Shown: positions 56,154 to 64,000 of the stretch, in pieces
Layout of the letters: the number at the start of each line of letters is the position of its first letter
Numbering within the stretch: position 1 is the first letter of the stretch
DNA from: an uncultured bacterium
GTDB lineage: Bacteria > Verrucomicrobiota > Verrucomicrobiia > CAIQCK01
Assembly: GCA_903870275.1 (NCBI GenBank)
Contig: CAIQCK010000016.1
Location: 20,756 to 84,755 of the forward strand
Length of the DNA: 64,000 nucleotides
Direction of reading: 5' to 3'
Program-made: the position numbers and the translations under genes
The notes under the pieces: generated by a model
The model's input: the letters and a program-made list of their open reading frames with translations, nothing else
Database searches by the model: none
What the model was told of the DNA's origin: nothing

Positions 56154-56984
56154 CTAGCTCTTCGTCAACCGCACACGATCACCGACCTTGACCGCATTCC
56201 CACGGTCCATCGTTTCGATGACCGCTCCTGAAATCTTCTTCCGCACTTCAACGACCTTCAACCGGGCGATCACCCGGTCGTCGCGCATCACCGCGAACGG
56301 CATACCCAATCGCACGCCCTGCTCGCTGCCGAGGTTGAGTACCGCCAACTGCAAACTCCAGTTCAGGCTCACCACCTGCGCCGACTCCAGCGTTGGCGCC
56401 GCCGGTTGCTGCACCGCCGGCTGCATCAGCTTCACCGCCGCCGGTTTCGTCGCCGCCACCGTTCGCTTCACGCGCTCCGATTCCGCCAGCGCCTGCGCCC
56501 GCTGGATCAGGCTCATGCTCTCTGATCCATGCAGTGCCTGCTCGAGCACCGTGTTGAGCCGCTGCAACTGGTCAATCAGCTTGCTCCGCTCCTGCTCGCT
56601 CCGTTGCAGCGCCGCCGTCGCGTCCGCCAGTTCCGTGTCCAGCTTCACCGCGTCGCCCGCCGTCACCGGCGTGGCGCGCTGCTGCTGCAACTCCTGACAC
56701 CGCTTGCGAAATGCCACTGCTTCACCCTGCGCCGCCGCGAGACTTTCGCTCAACGCTTTCAGCGCCTGCTCTTTCTCAGCCATCTCGGTCTGCATTTCAG
56801 CGTAGTCGCTGACCAGCTTGCGGAACGCCACCGCCAGCTCCTGCTGTTGCAACGCGTTTTCCTCGGCCTTGATGAGGCCATTGACTGCCAAAGAACGTTC
56901 CTCGACCGGCTCTTGGCCGGCCAACGCAGCGGCGGTCCAACTCAGGACCCACGCCGCTGCCGCGTTTCGGATCCCGGGCCACAT
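56154..56984 (-). CDS. Secreted coiled-coil protein inserted in the S10 operon
   Basis: The 276-residue protein is not ribosomal. It has an N-terminal signal-like segment (NAAAAWVLSWTAAALAGQEP), a long coiled coil (LVSDYAEMQTEMAEKEQALK through RSEQERSKLIDQLQRLNTVL), an Ala/Pro linker and a C-terminal beta-rich domain (AVLNLGSEQGVRLGMPFAVM, then AVIETMDRGNAVKVGDRVRL) resembling the small beta domains at the end of cell-envelope proteins such as FlgT or MreC. CGGAGG lies seven bases before the ATG, 11 bases after the rpsS stop. So it is translated as part of the operon. Its function is unknown; envelope association is inferred. Confidence 0.85.
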   Translation of the reverse strand: MWPGIRNAAAAWVLSWTAAALAGQEPVEERSLAVNGLIKAEENALQQQELAVAFRKLVSDYAEMQTEMAEKEQALKALSESLAAAQGEAVAFRKRCQELQQQRATPVTAGDAVKLDTELADATAALQRSEQERSKLIDQLQRLNTVLEQALHGSESMSLIQRAQALAESERVKRTVAATKPAAVKLMQPAVQQPAAPTLESAQVVSLNWSLQLAVLNLGSEQGVRLGMPFAVMRDDRVIARLKVVEVRKKISGAVIETMDRGNAVKVGDRVRLTKS

Positions 56985-56995
56985 GACGGCCTCCG

Positions 56996-57277
56996 TTACT
57001 TCGCGGCGGCCTTCTCGGTGTGGGCGCCGTGCTTCCTAAAGATGCGGGTCAGCGAAAACTCGCCGAGCCGGTGACCGACCATGTTCTCGGTCACGAAAAC
57101 CGCGTTGAAAATCTTTCCGTTATGCACACTGAACGTGTGGCCGACGAAATCCGGCACAATCATCGAACGGCGCGACCAAGTCTTGATCGGCTTCTTCTGG
57201 TCGGTTTCGTTCAGCTTGCGCACCTTCTCCATCAGGTGCTCATCCACAAAAGGGCCTTTTTTTAGCGAACGTCCCAT
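56996..57277 (-). CDS. rpsS: Ribosomal protein S19
   Basis: The 93-residue S19 ([20 protein letters not shown], then [20 protein letters not shown]) lies in the 30S head. The ATG at 57277 overlaps none of rplB, whose stop is three bases upstream. Downstream comes the coiled-coil gene instead of rplV. Confidence 0.97.
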   Translation of the reverse strand: MGRSLKKGPFVDEHLMEKVRKLNETDQKKPIKTWSRRSMIVPDFVGHTFSVHNGKIFNAVFVTENMVGHRLGEFSLTRIFRKHGAHTEKAAAK

Positions 57278-57279
57278 GG

Positions 57280-58119
57280 CTACTTCTTCCTCCGATCCTG
57301 CACGATGAACCGACTCGTGGACTTGTGTTTCCTGCGGGTCTTGTAACCCTTCGCTGGCTGACCCCACGGCGAACACGGGTGATGCCATCCGCCGCCGCCC
57401 TTCGACTTGCCCTGACCGCCGCCCATCGGATGGTCCACGGGGTTTTTGCACATGGCGCGCGAGGTCGGACGCCAGCCGAGCCAACGGGTGCGGCCTGCTT
57501 TGCCCAAAGTAATGCTGTCGTGGTCCAGATTGCCGACCTGGCCGATGGTCGCGTAGCACTCCTGATGCACGCGCCGGATTTCACCCGACGGCAGCTTGAT
57601 CTGCACGTATTCGCCTTCTTTCGACATCAACTGGGCCGACGCGCCCGCCGTGCGCACCATCTGCGCGCCACGGCCGCGGTTCACTTCGATCGCATGAACC
57701 GGCAGCGACATCGGAATCGTCTTCAACGGCATCGCGTTGCCGACCTCGGTCGGCGCTTCGGGGCCGCTCATGACGCTCTGGCCGACCTGCAGGCCATTGG
57801 GCGCAAGGATGTAACGCTTCTCGCCGTCCTTGTAGTGCAACAAGGCGATGCGGGCACTGCGGTTCGGATCGTATTCGATCGCCGCAACCTTCGCCGGCAC
57901 GCCGGTCTTGTCGCGCTTGAAATCAATGATGCGGTAGAACTGCTTGTGACCGCCGCCGCGATTGCGCGCCGTCATCCGGCCGTGGCAATTGCGCCCGCCG
58001 TGCTTTCGCAACGGCTCCAGCAGCGATTTCTCCGGCGTGTCCTTCGTGATCTCCTCGAAGGTGTGATCCATCCGGAACCGTGAGCCGGGCGTCCTAGGTT
58101 TGAATTGCTTGATGCCCAT
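57280..58119 (-). CDS. rplB: Ribosomal protein L2
   Basis: The 279-residue L2 ([20 protein letters not shown]) contacts the peptidyl transferase region. Its conserved loop reads [18 protein letters not shown]: the first His is kept, while the second His of the common DHPHGGG is Met. Confidence 0.97.
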   Translation of the reverse strand: MGIKQFKPRTPGSRFRMDHTFEEITKDTPEKSLLEPLRKHGGRNCHGRMTARNRGGGHKQFYRIIDFKRDKTGVPAKVAAIEYDPNRSARIALLHYKDGEKRYILAPNGLQVGQSVMSGPEAPTEVGNAMPLKTIPMSLPVHAIEVNRGRGAQMVRTAGASAQLMSKEGEYVQIKLPSGEIRRVHQECYATIGQVGNLDHDSITLGKAGRTRWLGWRPTSRAMCKNPVDHPMGGGQGKSKGGGGWHHPCSPWGQPAKGYKTRRKHKSTSRFIVQDRRKK

Positions 58120-58131
58120 GAAAAAATCCTG

Positions 58132-58413
58132 CTATGCGAGTTCGATTTTGTCGCCGGCCTTCAGGGTGATGATCGCCTTCTTCCAGCCCACTTGCCTGCT
58201 GGGGCGGCCGCGCATCAGCTTGAGCTTGCCGTGCACGTTGAGCGTATTGACGCGCAGCACGGTCACCTTGAACACCTTCTCGACAGCCTGCTTGATGTCT
58301 ATCTTGTTCGCCTCCGGCGCCACAGCCAGCGTGTATTGATTGGACTTCGCGCTCTGGGCGCTGCCCTTCTCCGTCACACGCAATGTCTTGATGATTTGAT
58401 GCGGGTCTCTCAT
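58132..58413 (-). CDS. rplW: Ribosomal protein L23
   Basis: The 93-residue L23 (IIKTLRVTEKGSAQSAKSNQ, then INKIDIKQAVEKVF-like KIDIKQAVEKVFKVTVLRVN) lies at the tunnel exit, where trigger factor and SRP dock. Confidence 0.96.
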   Translation of the reverse strand: MRDPHQIIKTLRVTEKGSAQSAKSNQYTLAVAPEANKIDIKQAVEKVFKVTVLRVNTLNVHGKLKLMRGRPSRQVGWKKAIITLKAGDKIELA

Positions 58414-58416
58414 CGC

Positions 58417-59049
58417 TTAGTCCTTCACCAACCGTTGTTCGACTTTTTGGAACGCCGACTTTGTGAACACCAGTTTGTGGGCCAGCGTCACATCATAAAC
58501 ATTCAGGTTTGACGCATCCACCACCGTCACATACGCCACGTTACCCGAGGCGAGCATTAGACTCTTATCGGGTTTGTCCACGACCAGCAACACTGAACGG
58601 TCGCCGACCTTCAAATTCTTGACCACGCCGACGAATTCCTTCGTCTTCGACGTCTTCAACACAATCGTCTCCACAAGGACAACATCACCCGCCGTGAGCC
58701 GGTTGCCCAGCGCCTTCTGCAACGCGAGACGACGGACTTTCTTCGGCATTCCCAGCGACCAATCCCGCGGCTTCGGGCCGAACACCACGCCACCGCCACG
58801 CCAAAGCGGACTGGCAAAGCTGCCGGCGCGTGCGCGGCCTGTGCCCTTTTGCTTCCACGGTTTCTTGCCCGACCCAGCCACCTCGCCCAGCGTTTTCGTG
58901 CATGCCGTGCCGGAACGGCGATTCGACTGAATCGCCACCACGGCATCGCGCACGGTCTGCTGGCCGCGGCTGCCTTTGATGATGAAGTCGTCGCGCAGCT
59001 CGAACTCGCCTGCCGCTCCGCCTTCGCTATTAATCACCGGAATCTTCAT
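58417..59049 (-). CDS. rplD: Ribosomal protein L4
   Basis: The 210-residue L4 has KPWKQKGTGRARAGSFASPL and GPKPRDWSLGMPKKVRRLAL. It lines the exit tunnel and in E. coli represses the S10 operon. Confidence 0.97.
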   Translation of the reverse strand: MKIPVINSEGGAAGEFELRDDFIIKGSRGQQTVRDAVVAIQSNRRSGTACTKTLGEVAGSGKKPWKQKGTGRARAGSFASPLWRGGGVVFGPKPRDWSLGMPKKVRRLALQKALGNRLTAGDVVLVETIVLKTSKTKEFVGVVKNLKVGDRSVLLVVDKPDKSLMLASGNVAYVTVVDASNLNVYDVTLAHKLVFTKSAFQKVEQRLVKD

Positions 59050-59079
59050 GAAATTCTCACTAACAAAATCAGTCCGTTG

Positions 59080-59835
59080 CTACTTCTTCGCCGGGGCTTT
59101 GGCCGGAGCCGCTGCCTTCGGCCCTGCCTTGCCCGCGCCCTTCTTGTCCGACACAGGAGGCGCCGGCAACTTCCGCTTCTCTGTGCCAAGTTTCACCGAG
59201 GTGCGGACGATAACGTAACCGCCACGCGTTCCCGGCACCGAGCCTTGGATCAACAAAAGATTTTCCTTCTCCCGCACTTGGACGACTTCCAAGTTCTGCG
59301 TCGTGATGCGCTCGTCGCCCATGTGACCGGGCATCCGCTGGTTGCGCCGGACCGTGCCGGGGAAGCTGCGCATGCCAATGGCGCCTACGCGACGATGCCA
59401 GCCTTTGTGGCCGTGCGATTCCGGGCCGCCCTGCATATGATGGCGGAAAATGACGCCCTGAAAACCCTTGCCTTTGGACGTGCCAATGACGTCCACATAC
59501 TGGCCGACTTCAAAGAGCGTCGGGCCAACCACATCGCCGACCTTCACCTCTTTTGAGAAGTCACGGAACTCGCGAACAACGCGGCCGCAATGAGCGACGC
59601 CGTCCTTGACAACGTTGGCCTTGCCCAGATGACCCAGCTCCGCCTTGGACATCCGCTGTTGCTTCTGATCGCCGAAGCCCAGCTGCACGGCGTTGTATTT
59701 GTCCTTGCCCTCCTTTGTTTTCACCTGGAGCACTGTGCAAGGACCGACCTCCAACACCGTCACGTCCCGCAAGTTCCCCTGCGGATCGTAGACCTGCGTC
59801 ATTCCCAATTTTTTTGCAATAAGTCCGACGGACAT
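59080..59835 (-). CDS. rplC: Ribosomal protein L3
   Basis: The 251-residue L3 (MSVGLIAKKLGMTQVYDPQG, then GHKGWHRRVGAIGMRSFPGT) starts 50S assembly. The last 30 residues or so are an Ala/Lys/Pro extension not usual in the family. Confidence 0.97.
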   Translation of the reverse strand: MSVGLIAKKLGMTQVYDPQGNLRDVTVLEVGPCTVLQVKTKEGKDKYNAVQLGFGDQKQQRMSKAELGHLGKANVVKDGVAHCGRVVREFRDFSKEVKVGDVVGPTLFEVGQYVDVIGTSKGKGFQGVIFRHHMQGGPESHGHKGWHRRVGAIGMRSFPGTVRRNQRMPGHMGDERITTQNLEVVQVREKENLLLIQGSVPGTRGGYVIVRTSVKLGTEKRKLPAPPVSDKKGAGKAGPKAAAPAKAPAKK

Positions 59836-59849
59836 GGTTTAGTTTCGGG

Positions 59850-60167
59850 TTAAATCTTGATGGTGATGTCCACGCCAGCGGGGAGGTTGAGCTTCTTCAG
59901 CTCGTCCACCGTCTTCGCCGTGGGGTCAATAATCTCCAGGAGCCTCTTATGCGTGCGCATCTCAAAGGTCTCCATGGACTTTTTGTCTGCATGGACCGAG
60001 CGGTTCACGGAATGCCGCCAGAGTTCCGTCGGCAACGGGATGGGGCCGCTGACTTTGGAGCCGGTGCGGCGCGCGGTCTCGACGATCTCGGCCACCGAGG
60101 CGTCGAGCAGGCGATAGTCGTAGGCTTTCAGCCTGATACGAACACGTTGGGTTTGAGTCTCAGCCAT
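59850..60167 (-). CDS. rpsJ: Ribosomal protein S10
   Basis: The 105-residue S10 ([20 protein letters not shown]) works in the 30S and as NusE in antitermination. It follows fusA directly with 16 bases between; tuf, often found here, is absent. Confidence 0.97.
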   Translation of the reverse strand: MAETQTQRVRIRLKAYDYRLLDASVAEIVETARRTGSKVSGPIPLPTELWRHSVNRSVHADKKSMETFEMRTHKRLLEIIDPTAKTVDELKKLNLPAGVDITIKI

Positions 60168-60183
60168 AAATCAAAGAACAGGT

Positions 60184-62388
60184 TTAACTGCGCCTCCGGG
60201 TAGATTGATCGCCGCGCTGCTCCAGGATCTGCTTCTGGATGCTCGAGGGGACCGGGTCGAAGTGACTCGGCTCCATCGAGTAGCTGGCGCGGCCTTTCGA
60301 CAGCGAGCGGATGTCGGTGGCGTAGCCGAACAATTCGGCCAGCGGCACCTGTGCGTGAACAACAACGACGTTCTCACGCGGCTCGATGCTTTGCACGATG
60401 CCGCGGCGGCGATTGATGTCGCCAATCAGGTCGCCCTGATAATCCACCGGCGTCACCAACTCGACCTTCATGATCGGTTCGAGAATGATCGGCGAAGCCT
60501 GCTTGACGGCTTCCTTCAACGCGAAGCTGCCCGCGAGTTGGAACGCCAGCTCGTTGGAGTCCACGTCGTGATAGCTGCCGTCGAGGATTTCAACATGCAC
60601 GTCCACCAGCGGGTAGCCGGCCAACACGCCTGTGTTACACGCCTCTTCGACGCCGTAGATGGCCGCTGGAATGAATTCCCTTGGAATGCGTCCGCCGGTG
60701 ACTTTGTTCTCAACGAGAACGCCTTTGCCGCGCTCGAGCGGCTCGATCTTGATGATCACGTGACCATATTGGCCGCGGCCACCGCTCTGGCGGATGAACT
60801 TGCCTTCGCCGTCGGCCGGCTTGGTGATGGCCTCGCGATAAGCGATCTGCGGCTTGCCGGAGTTGGCCTCCACCTTGAACTCGCGGAACATGCGGTCGCG
60901 AATGATTTCCAAGTGCAACTCGCCCATGCCGCTGATGATGGTCTGTCCCGTCTCATGGTCGGTCTTGACGCGGAACGTCGGATCCTCTTCCGACAGGCGC
61001 TGCAACGCGATGCCCATTTTCTCCTGGTCCGCCTTCGTCTTCGGCTCGACGGCCATCGAAATGACTGGCTCCGGGAACGTGGGAGGCTCCAAGGCAATCT
61101 CAGAGTCTTCGTCGCAAAGCGTGTCGCCGGTGGTGACGTTGCGCAAGCCGATGATCGCGCCGATATCACCCGAATAAATACAATCAATTTCCTGGCGCTT
61201 GTCGGCTTGGATTTGCAGCAACCGGCTGATGCGTTCGCGCTTGCCGGTGCGGGAATTGTGAATGGTCTGCCCCTTCTCCAGCTTGCCCGCGTAGCACCGG
61301 AAGAACACCAACCGGCCCACGAACGGATCACTCCAGAGCTTGAAGGCTAGCGACACGAATTTGCCCTTGTCGTCGGGCGTCGCGTGTTTTTCTTCCTTGG
61401 TGTGCGGGTTAATGCCCTTGATGTCGGGAACATCGAGCGGGCACGGCAGGTAATCGATCACCGCGTCCACCAACGGTTGCACGCCTTTCTTCTTGAACGC
61501 GCTGCCACCGGCCACGGGCACAAATTTGTTGGCGACGGTCTGGCGGCGGATGGCGGCCTTCAGTTCGGCAATGGGCGGCTCCTGCTCGCTGAGAAAGTAT
61601 TCGGCGATCTTGTCGTCAAGGTTGGCAATCGCTTCGATCAGGCTGCGGCGCGCTTCCTTGATCTGATCCACCATGTCCGCCGGGATGTCCGTGACCTGAT
61701 AGAACGCACCCTGCTGCGCTTCGTTTGTCTTCTCCTCGGGCCAGATGTAGGCGCGCTGGCTCACCACATCCACGACGCCCTGAAGATAATCTTCCTTGCC
61801 AATCGGAATCAGGATGGGCCATGCGTTCGCACCCAGCTTCTTGCGAACGTCGTCGACCGCCCTCTCAAAGTTGGCGCCGACGCGGTCCATTTTATTGATG
61901 AACGCGATGCGCGGCACGTGATACTTGCTCGCCTGCCGCCACACCGTCTCGCTCTGTGGCTGCACACCCGCGACTCCGCAAAACACCGCGACAGCGCCGT
62001 CGAGCACGCGCAGAGAACGCTCCACCTCGGCGGTGAAGTCCACGTGGCCCGGCGTGTCAATGATGTTCACACGATGCGGCACGTTGGTCCAAAGCTTGTG
62101 GATCCCCTCTTCCTGTTTCGGCTTCCAAAAACAGGTGATGGCCGCGGCGGTGATCGTAATGCCACGCTCGCGCTCCTGCTCCATCCAGTCTGTCACGGTG
62201 TTGCCGTCGTCCACGTCGCCAATGCGGTGGATCATGCCGGTGTAAAACAGAATGCGCTCCGTCAGCGTCGTCTTGCCCGCGTCAATGTGGGCGGCGATGC
62301 CGATGTTCCGCGTATATTCCAAGGGATACTCGCGTTCGGGCGCATTCGCGCTCGACAGCTTCCCTGTTTGTATCACTGCTTCAGCCAT
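60184..62388 (-). CDS. fusA: Elongation factor G
   Basis: The 734-residue GTPase drives translocation. G motifs: [30 protein letters not shown] and [17 protein letters not shown]. Domains II to V follow, including [20 protein letters not shown]. It lies in the normal str order after rpsG. Confidence 0.97.
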   Translation of the reverse strand: MAEAVIQTGKLSSANAPEREYPLEYTRNIGIAAHIDAGKTTLTERILFYTGMIHRIGDVDDGNTVTDWMEQERERGITITAAAITCFWKPKQEEGIHKLWTNVPHRVNIIDTPGHVDFTAEVERSLRVLDGAVAVFCGVAGVQPQSETVWRQASKYHVPRIAFINKMDRVGANFERAVDDVRKKLGANAWPILIPIGKEDYLQGVVDVVSQRAYIWPEEKTNEAQQGAFYQVTDIPADMVDQIKEARRSLIEAIANLDDKIAEYFLSEQEPPIAELKAAIRRQTVANKFVPVAGGSAFKKKGVQPLVDAVIDYLPCPLDVPDIKGINPHTKEEKHATPDDKGKFVSLAFKLWSDPFVGRLVFFRCYAGKLEKGQTIHNSRTGKRERISRLLQIQADKRQEIDCIYSGDIGAIIGLRNVTTGDTLCDEDSEIALEPPTFPEPVISMAVEPKTKADQEKMGIALQRLSEEDPTFRVKTDHETGQTIISGMGELHLEIIRDRMFREFKVEANSGKPQIAYREAITKPADGEGKFIRQSGGRGQYGHVIIKIEPLERGKGVLVENKVTGGRIPREFIPAAIYGVEEACNTGVLAGYPLVDVHVEILDGSYHDVDSNELAFQLAGSFALKEAVKQASPIILEPIMKVELVTPVDYQGDLIGDINRRRGIVQSIEPRENVVVVHAQVPLAELFGYATDIRSLSKGRASYSMEPSHFDPVPSSIQKQILEQRGDQSTRRRS

Positions 62389-62469
62389 GTTTTTCTAATC
62401 CTCTGCTTAAAGACAAAAAATTCGCCCGGCCTGCGCCCATCATTCGCAGCCTTGCTTCATTAAATTGCA

Positions 62470-62943
62470 CTACCACCGGTAATGTGCAAATGCGCGGTTG
62501 GCCTGTGCCATCTTGTGCATGTCGTCGCGCTTCTTTACCGCATTGCCGGTGTTGTTGTAAGCGTCCAAAATCTCCGCCGACAGCGCGTCGCGCATCGGCA
62601 TCGCCTTGCGCCCGTCGGCATAATCCACAAGCCATCGCAGTGCCAGCGACACCTGTCGCTCGTGCGGCACCTCCATCGGCACCTGGTAGGTGGCGCCGCC
62701 GACACGGCGGCTCTTAACCTCCAGCTTCGGCCGGATATTGTCTATCGCTTTTTGTAAAATCTCAATCGGGTTCGAGTTCTCGATCTTCTGCGCCAACTGC
62801 TCGATGGCGCCGTAAACGATCCGTTCCGCCAGCGTTCGTTTGCCGCCCCGCAAAATTTTGCTGATGAGCACGCTCACCAGCGTGCTGCCGTGACGCGCGT
62901 CCGGTTTGATCTCTCTTTTGTTTGCTCGATGTCTGCGTGCCAT
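62470..62943 (-). CDS. rpsG: Ribosomal protein S7
   Basis: The 157-residue S7 (MARRHRANKREIKPDARHGS, then RRVGGATYQVPMEVPHERQV) starts assembly of the 30S head and in E. coli represses the str operon. Confidence 0.97.
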   Translation of the reverse strand: MARRHRANKREIKPDARHGSTLVSVLISKILRGGKRTLAERIVYGAIEQLAQKIENSNPIEILQKAIDNIRPKLEVKSRRVGGATYQVPMEVPHERQVSLALRWLVDYADGRKAMPMRDALSAEILDAYNNTGNAVKKRDDMHKMAQANRAFAHYRW

Positions 62944-62964
62944 AATGCCGTAATTCGTTTACTT

Positions 62965-63387
62965 CTACTTCTTTGCCTCTGCCGCCGGAGCCGCGCCCTT
63001 CGCGCCCGCCGCCCCCGCCTTGGGACGTTTCACGCCGTATTTGCTTCGGCTGCGACGACGCTTCTCCACGCCCGTCGCGTCCAAAGTGCCGCGCACGATA
63101 TGATAGCGCACGCCGGGCAAGTCTTTCACACGTCCGCCGCGCACCAGCACGATGGAGTGCTCCTGCAAATTGTGTCCCTCGTCGGGAATGTAGGCGATGA
63201 CTTCGTAGCCGTTGGTCAGACGGACCTTCGCCACCTTGCGCAACGCCGAGTTCGGTTTCTTCGGCGTGCGCGTCATCACCTGCAAACAGACGCCGCGGCG
63301 AAACGGAGCGCCTTCCAGCGCCGGCGCCTTCGACTTCGCCTTCGCTTCGGTGCGTCCTTTACGAATCAATTGATTGATGGTCGGCAT
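62965..63387 (-). CDS. rpsL: Ribosomal protein S12
   Basis: The 140-residue S12 ([20 protein letters not shown], then [20 protein letters not shown]) controls decoding accuracy. The Lys of PKKPNSA, a position where streptomycin-resistance changes are known in other species, is the usual residue. An Ala/Lys-rich tail extends the C-terminus. Confidence 0.97.
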   Translation of the reverse strand: MPTINQLIRKGRTEAKAKSKAPALEGAPFRRGVCLQVMTRTPKKPNSALRKVAKVRLTNGYEVIAYIPDEGHNLQEHSIVLVRGGRVKDLPGVRYHIVRGTLDATGVEKRRRSRSKYGVKRPKAGAAGAKGAAPAAEAKK

Positions 63388-63427
63388 TTTGCTTATTCAG
63401 TTATCGCTTCAAAACAGAGCGGGCCAG

Positions 63428-63456
63428 ATTATAGAATGCGACGGATATTTCAAGAA
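63428..63456 (-). promoter_or_regulatory. Candidate promoter upstream of rpsL
   Basis: On the minus strand TTCTTG (63451-63456) and a consensus TATAAT (63428-63433) are separated by 17 bases, about 40 bases before the rpsL start, in the AT-rich 101-base gap after rpoC. It would drive the str-S10-spc-alpha block. Confidence 0.6.
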
Positions 63457-63488
63457 GTTATTAACAAGTATTTCACTTTTTCGTCTTT

Positions 63489-64000
<512 letters not shown>

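Noticed and set aside
61384..62463. Rightward open frame of about 360 codons over fusA
   Set aside because: fusA is unambiguous by its GTPase motifs; the antisense frame has none.

Overview
The window suggests a GC-rich bacterium, probably of the Verrucomicrobiota. This is inferred from a PEP-CTERM-sorted secreted protein, an IS1380-type element, dispersed heptanucleotide repeats and ribosomal proteins with Ala/Lys-rich extensions; no 16S gene is present to confirm it.

Layout. (1) 1-1447: a secreted metallophosphoesterase with a PEP-CTERM tail. (2) 1448-43915: an IS1380-family element whose two inverted ends (1448-1470 and 43893-43915, 20 of 23 positions matching) are flanked by a TTAG duplication but lie about 42 kb apart, because a Mu-like transposable prophage sits inside the element, downstream of its transposase gene. 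(3) About 3000-43806: the prophage. Its left arm, read leftward from the repressor at 12930, carries the repressor, a secreted protein, lysis-type genes (lipoprotein, small membrane protein, papain-like peptidase), small and large terminase, portal and a DNA adenine methylase. Its right arm, read rightward from the Ner-like gene at 12980, carries early genes, transposase A, the ATPase B, Gam, a long run of small accessory genes, the MuF-type head protein, gpG-, gpI- and gpT-like head genes, tail genes including a -1 frameshifted chaperone pair and a tape measure, and a glycosyltransferase/methyltransferase fusion. Placing terminase and portal left of the repressor, on the opposite strand from MuF and the capsid gene, differs from phage Mu. 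(4) 44006-64000: the str, S10, spc and alpha ribosomal operons as one continuous minus-strand block from the end of rpoC to rplQ, ended by a hairpin terminator at about 43996-44041.

In the phage, A and B would transpose the genome, Gam would protect ends, the leftward terminase/portal and rightward head/tail genes would build a contractile-type virion, and many genes are translationally coupled by ATGA or GTGA overlaps. Several virion proteins carry Ser-rich tails, and the phage encodes its own glycosyltransferase. The ribosomal block lacks tuf, rpmD (L30) and adk at their usual places and has one foreign-looking gene, a secreted coiled-coil protein between rpsS and rplV.

Degenerate 7-base tandem repeats of several word families occur throughout the prophage, often inside reading frames, and a short run also lies in the ribosomal block, so the repeats appear to be a host-genome trait.
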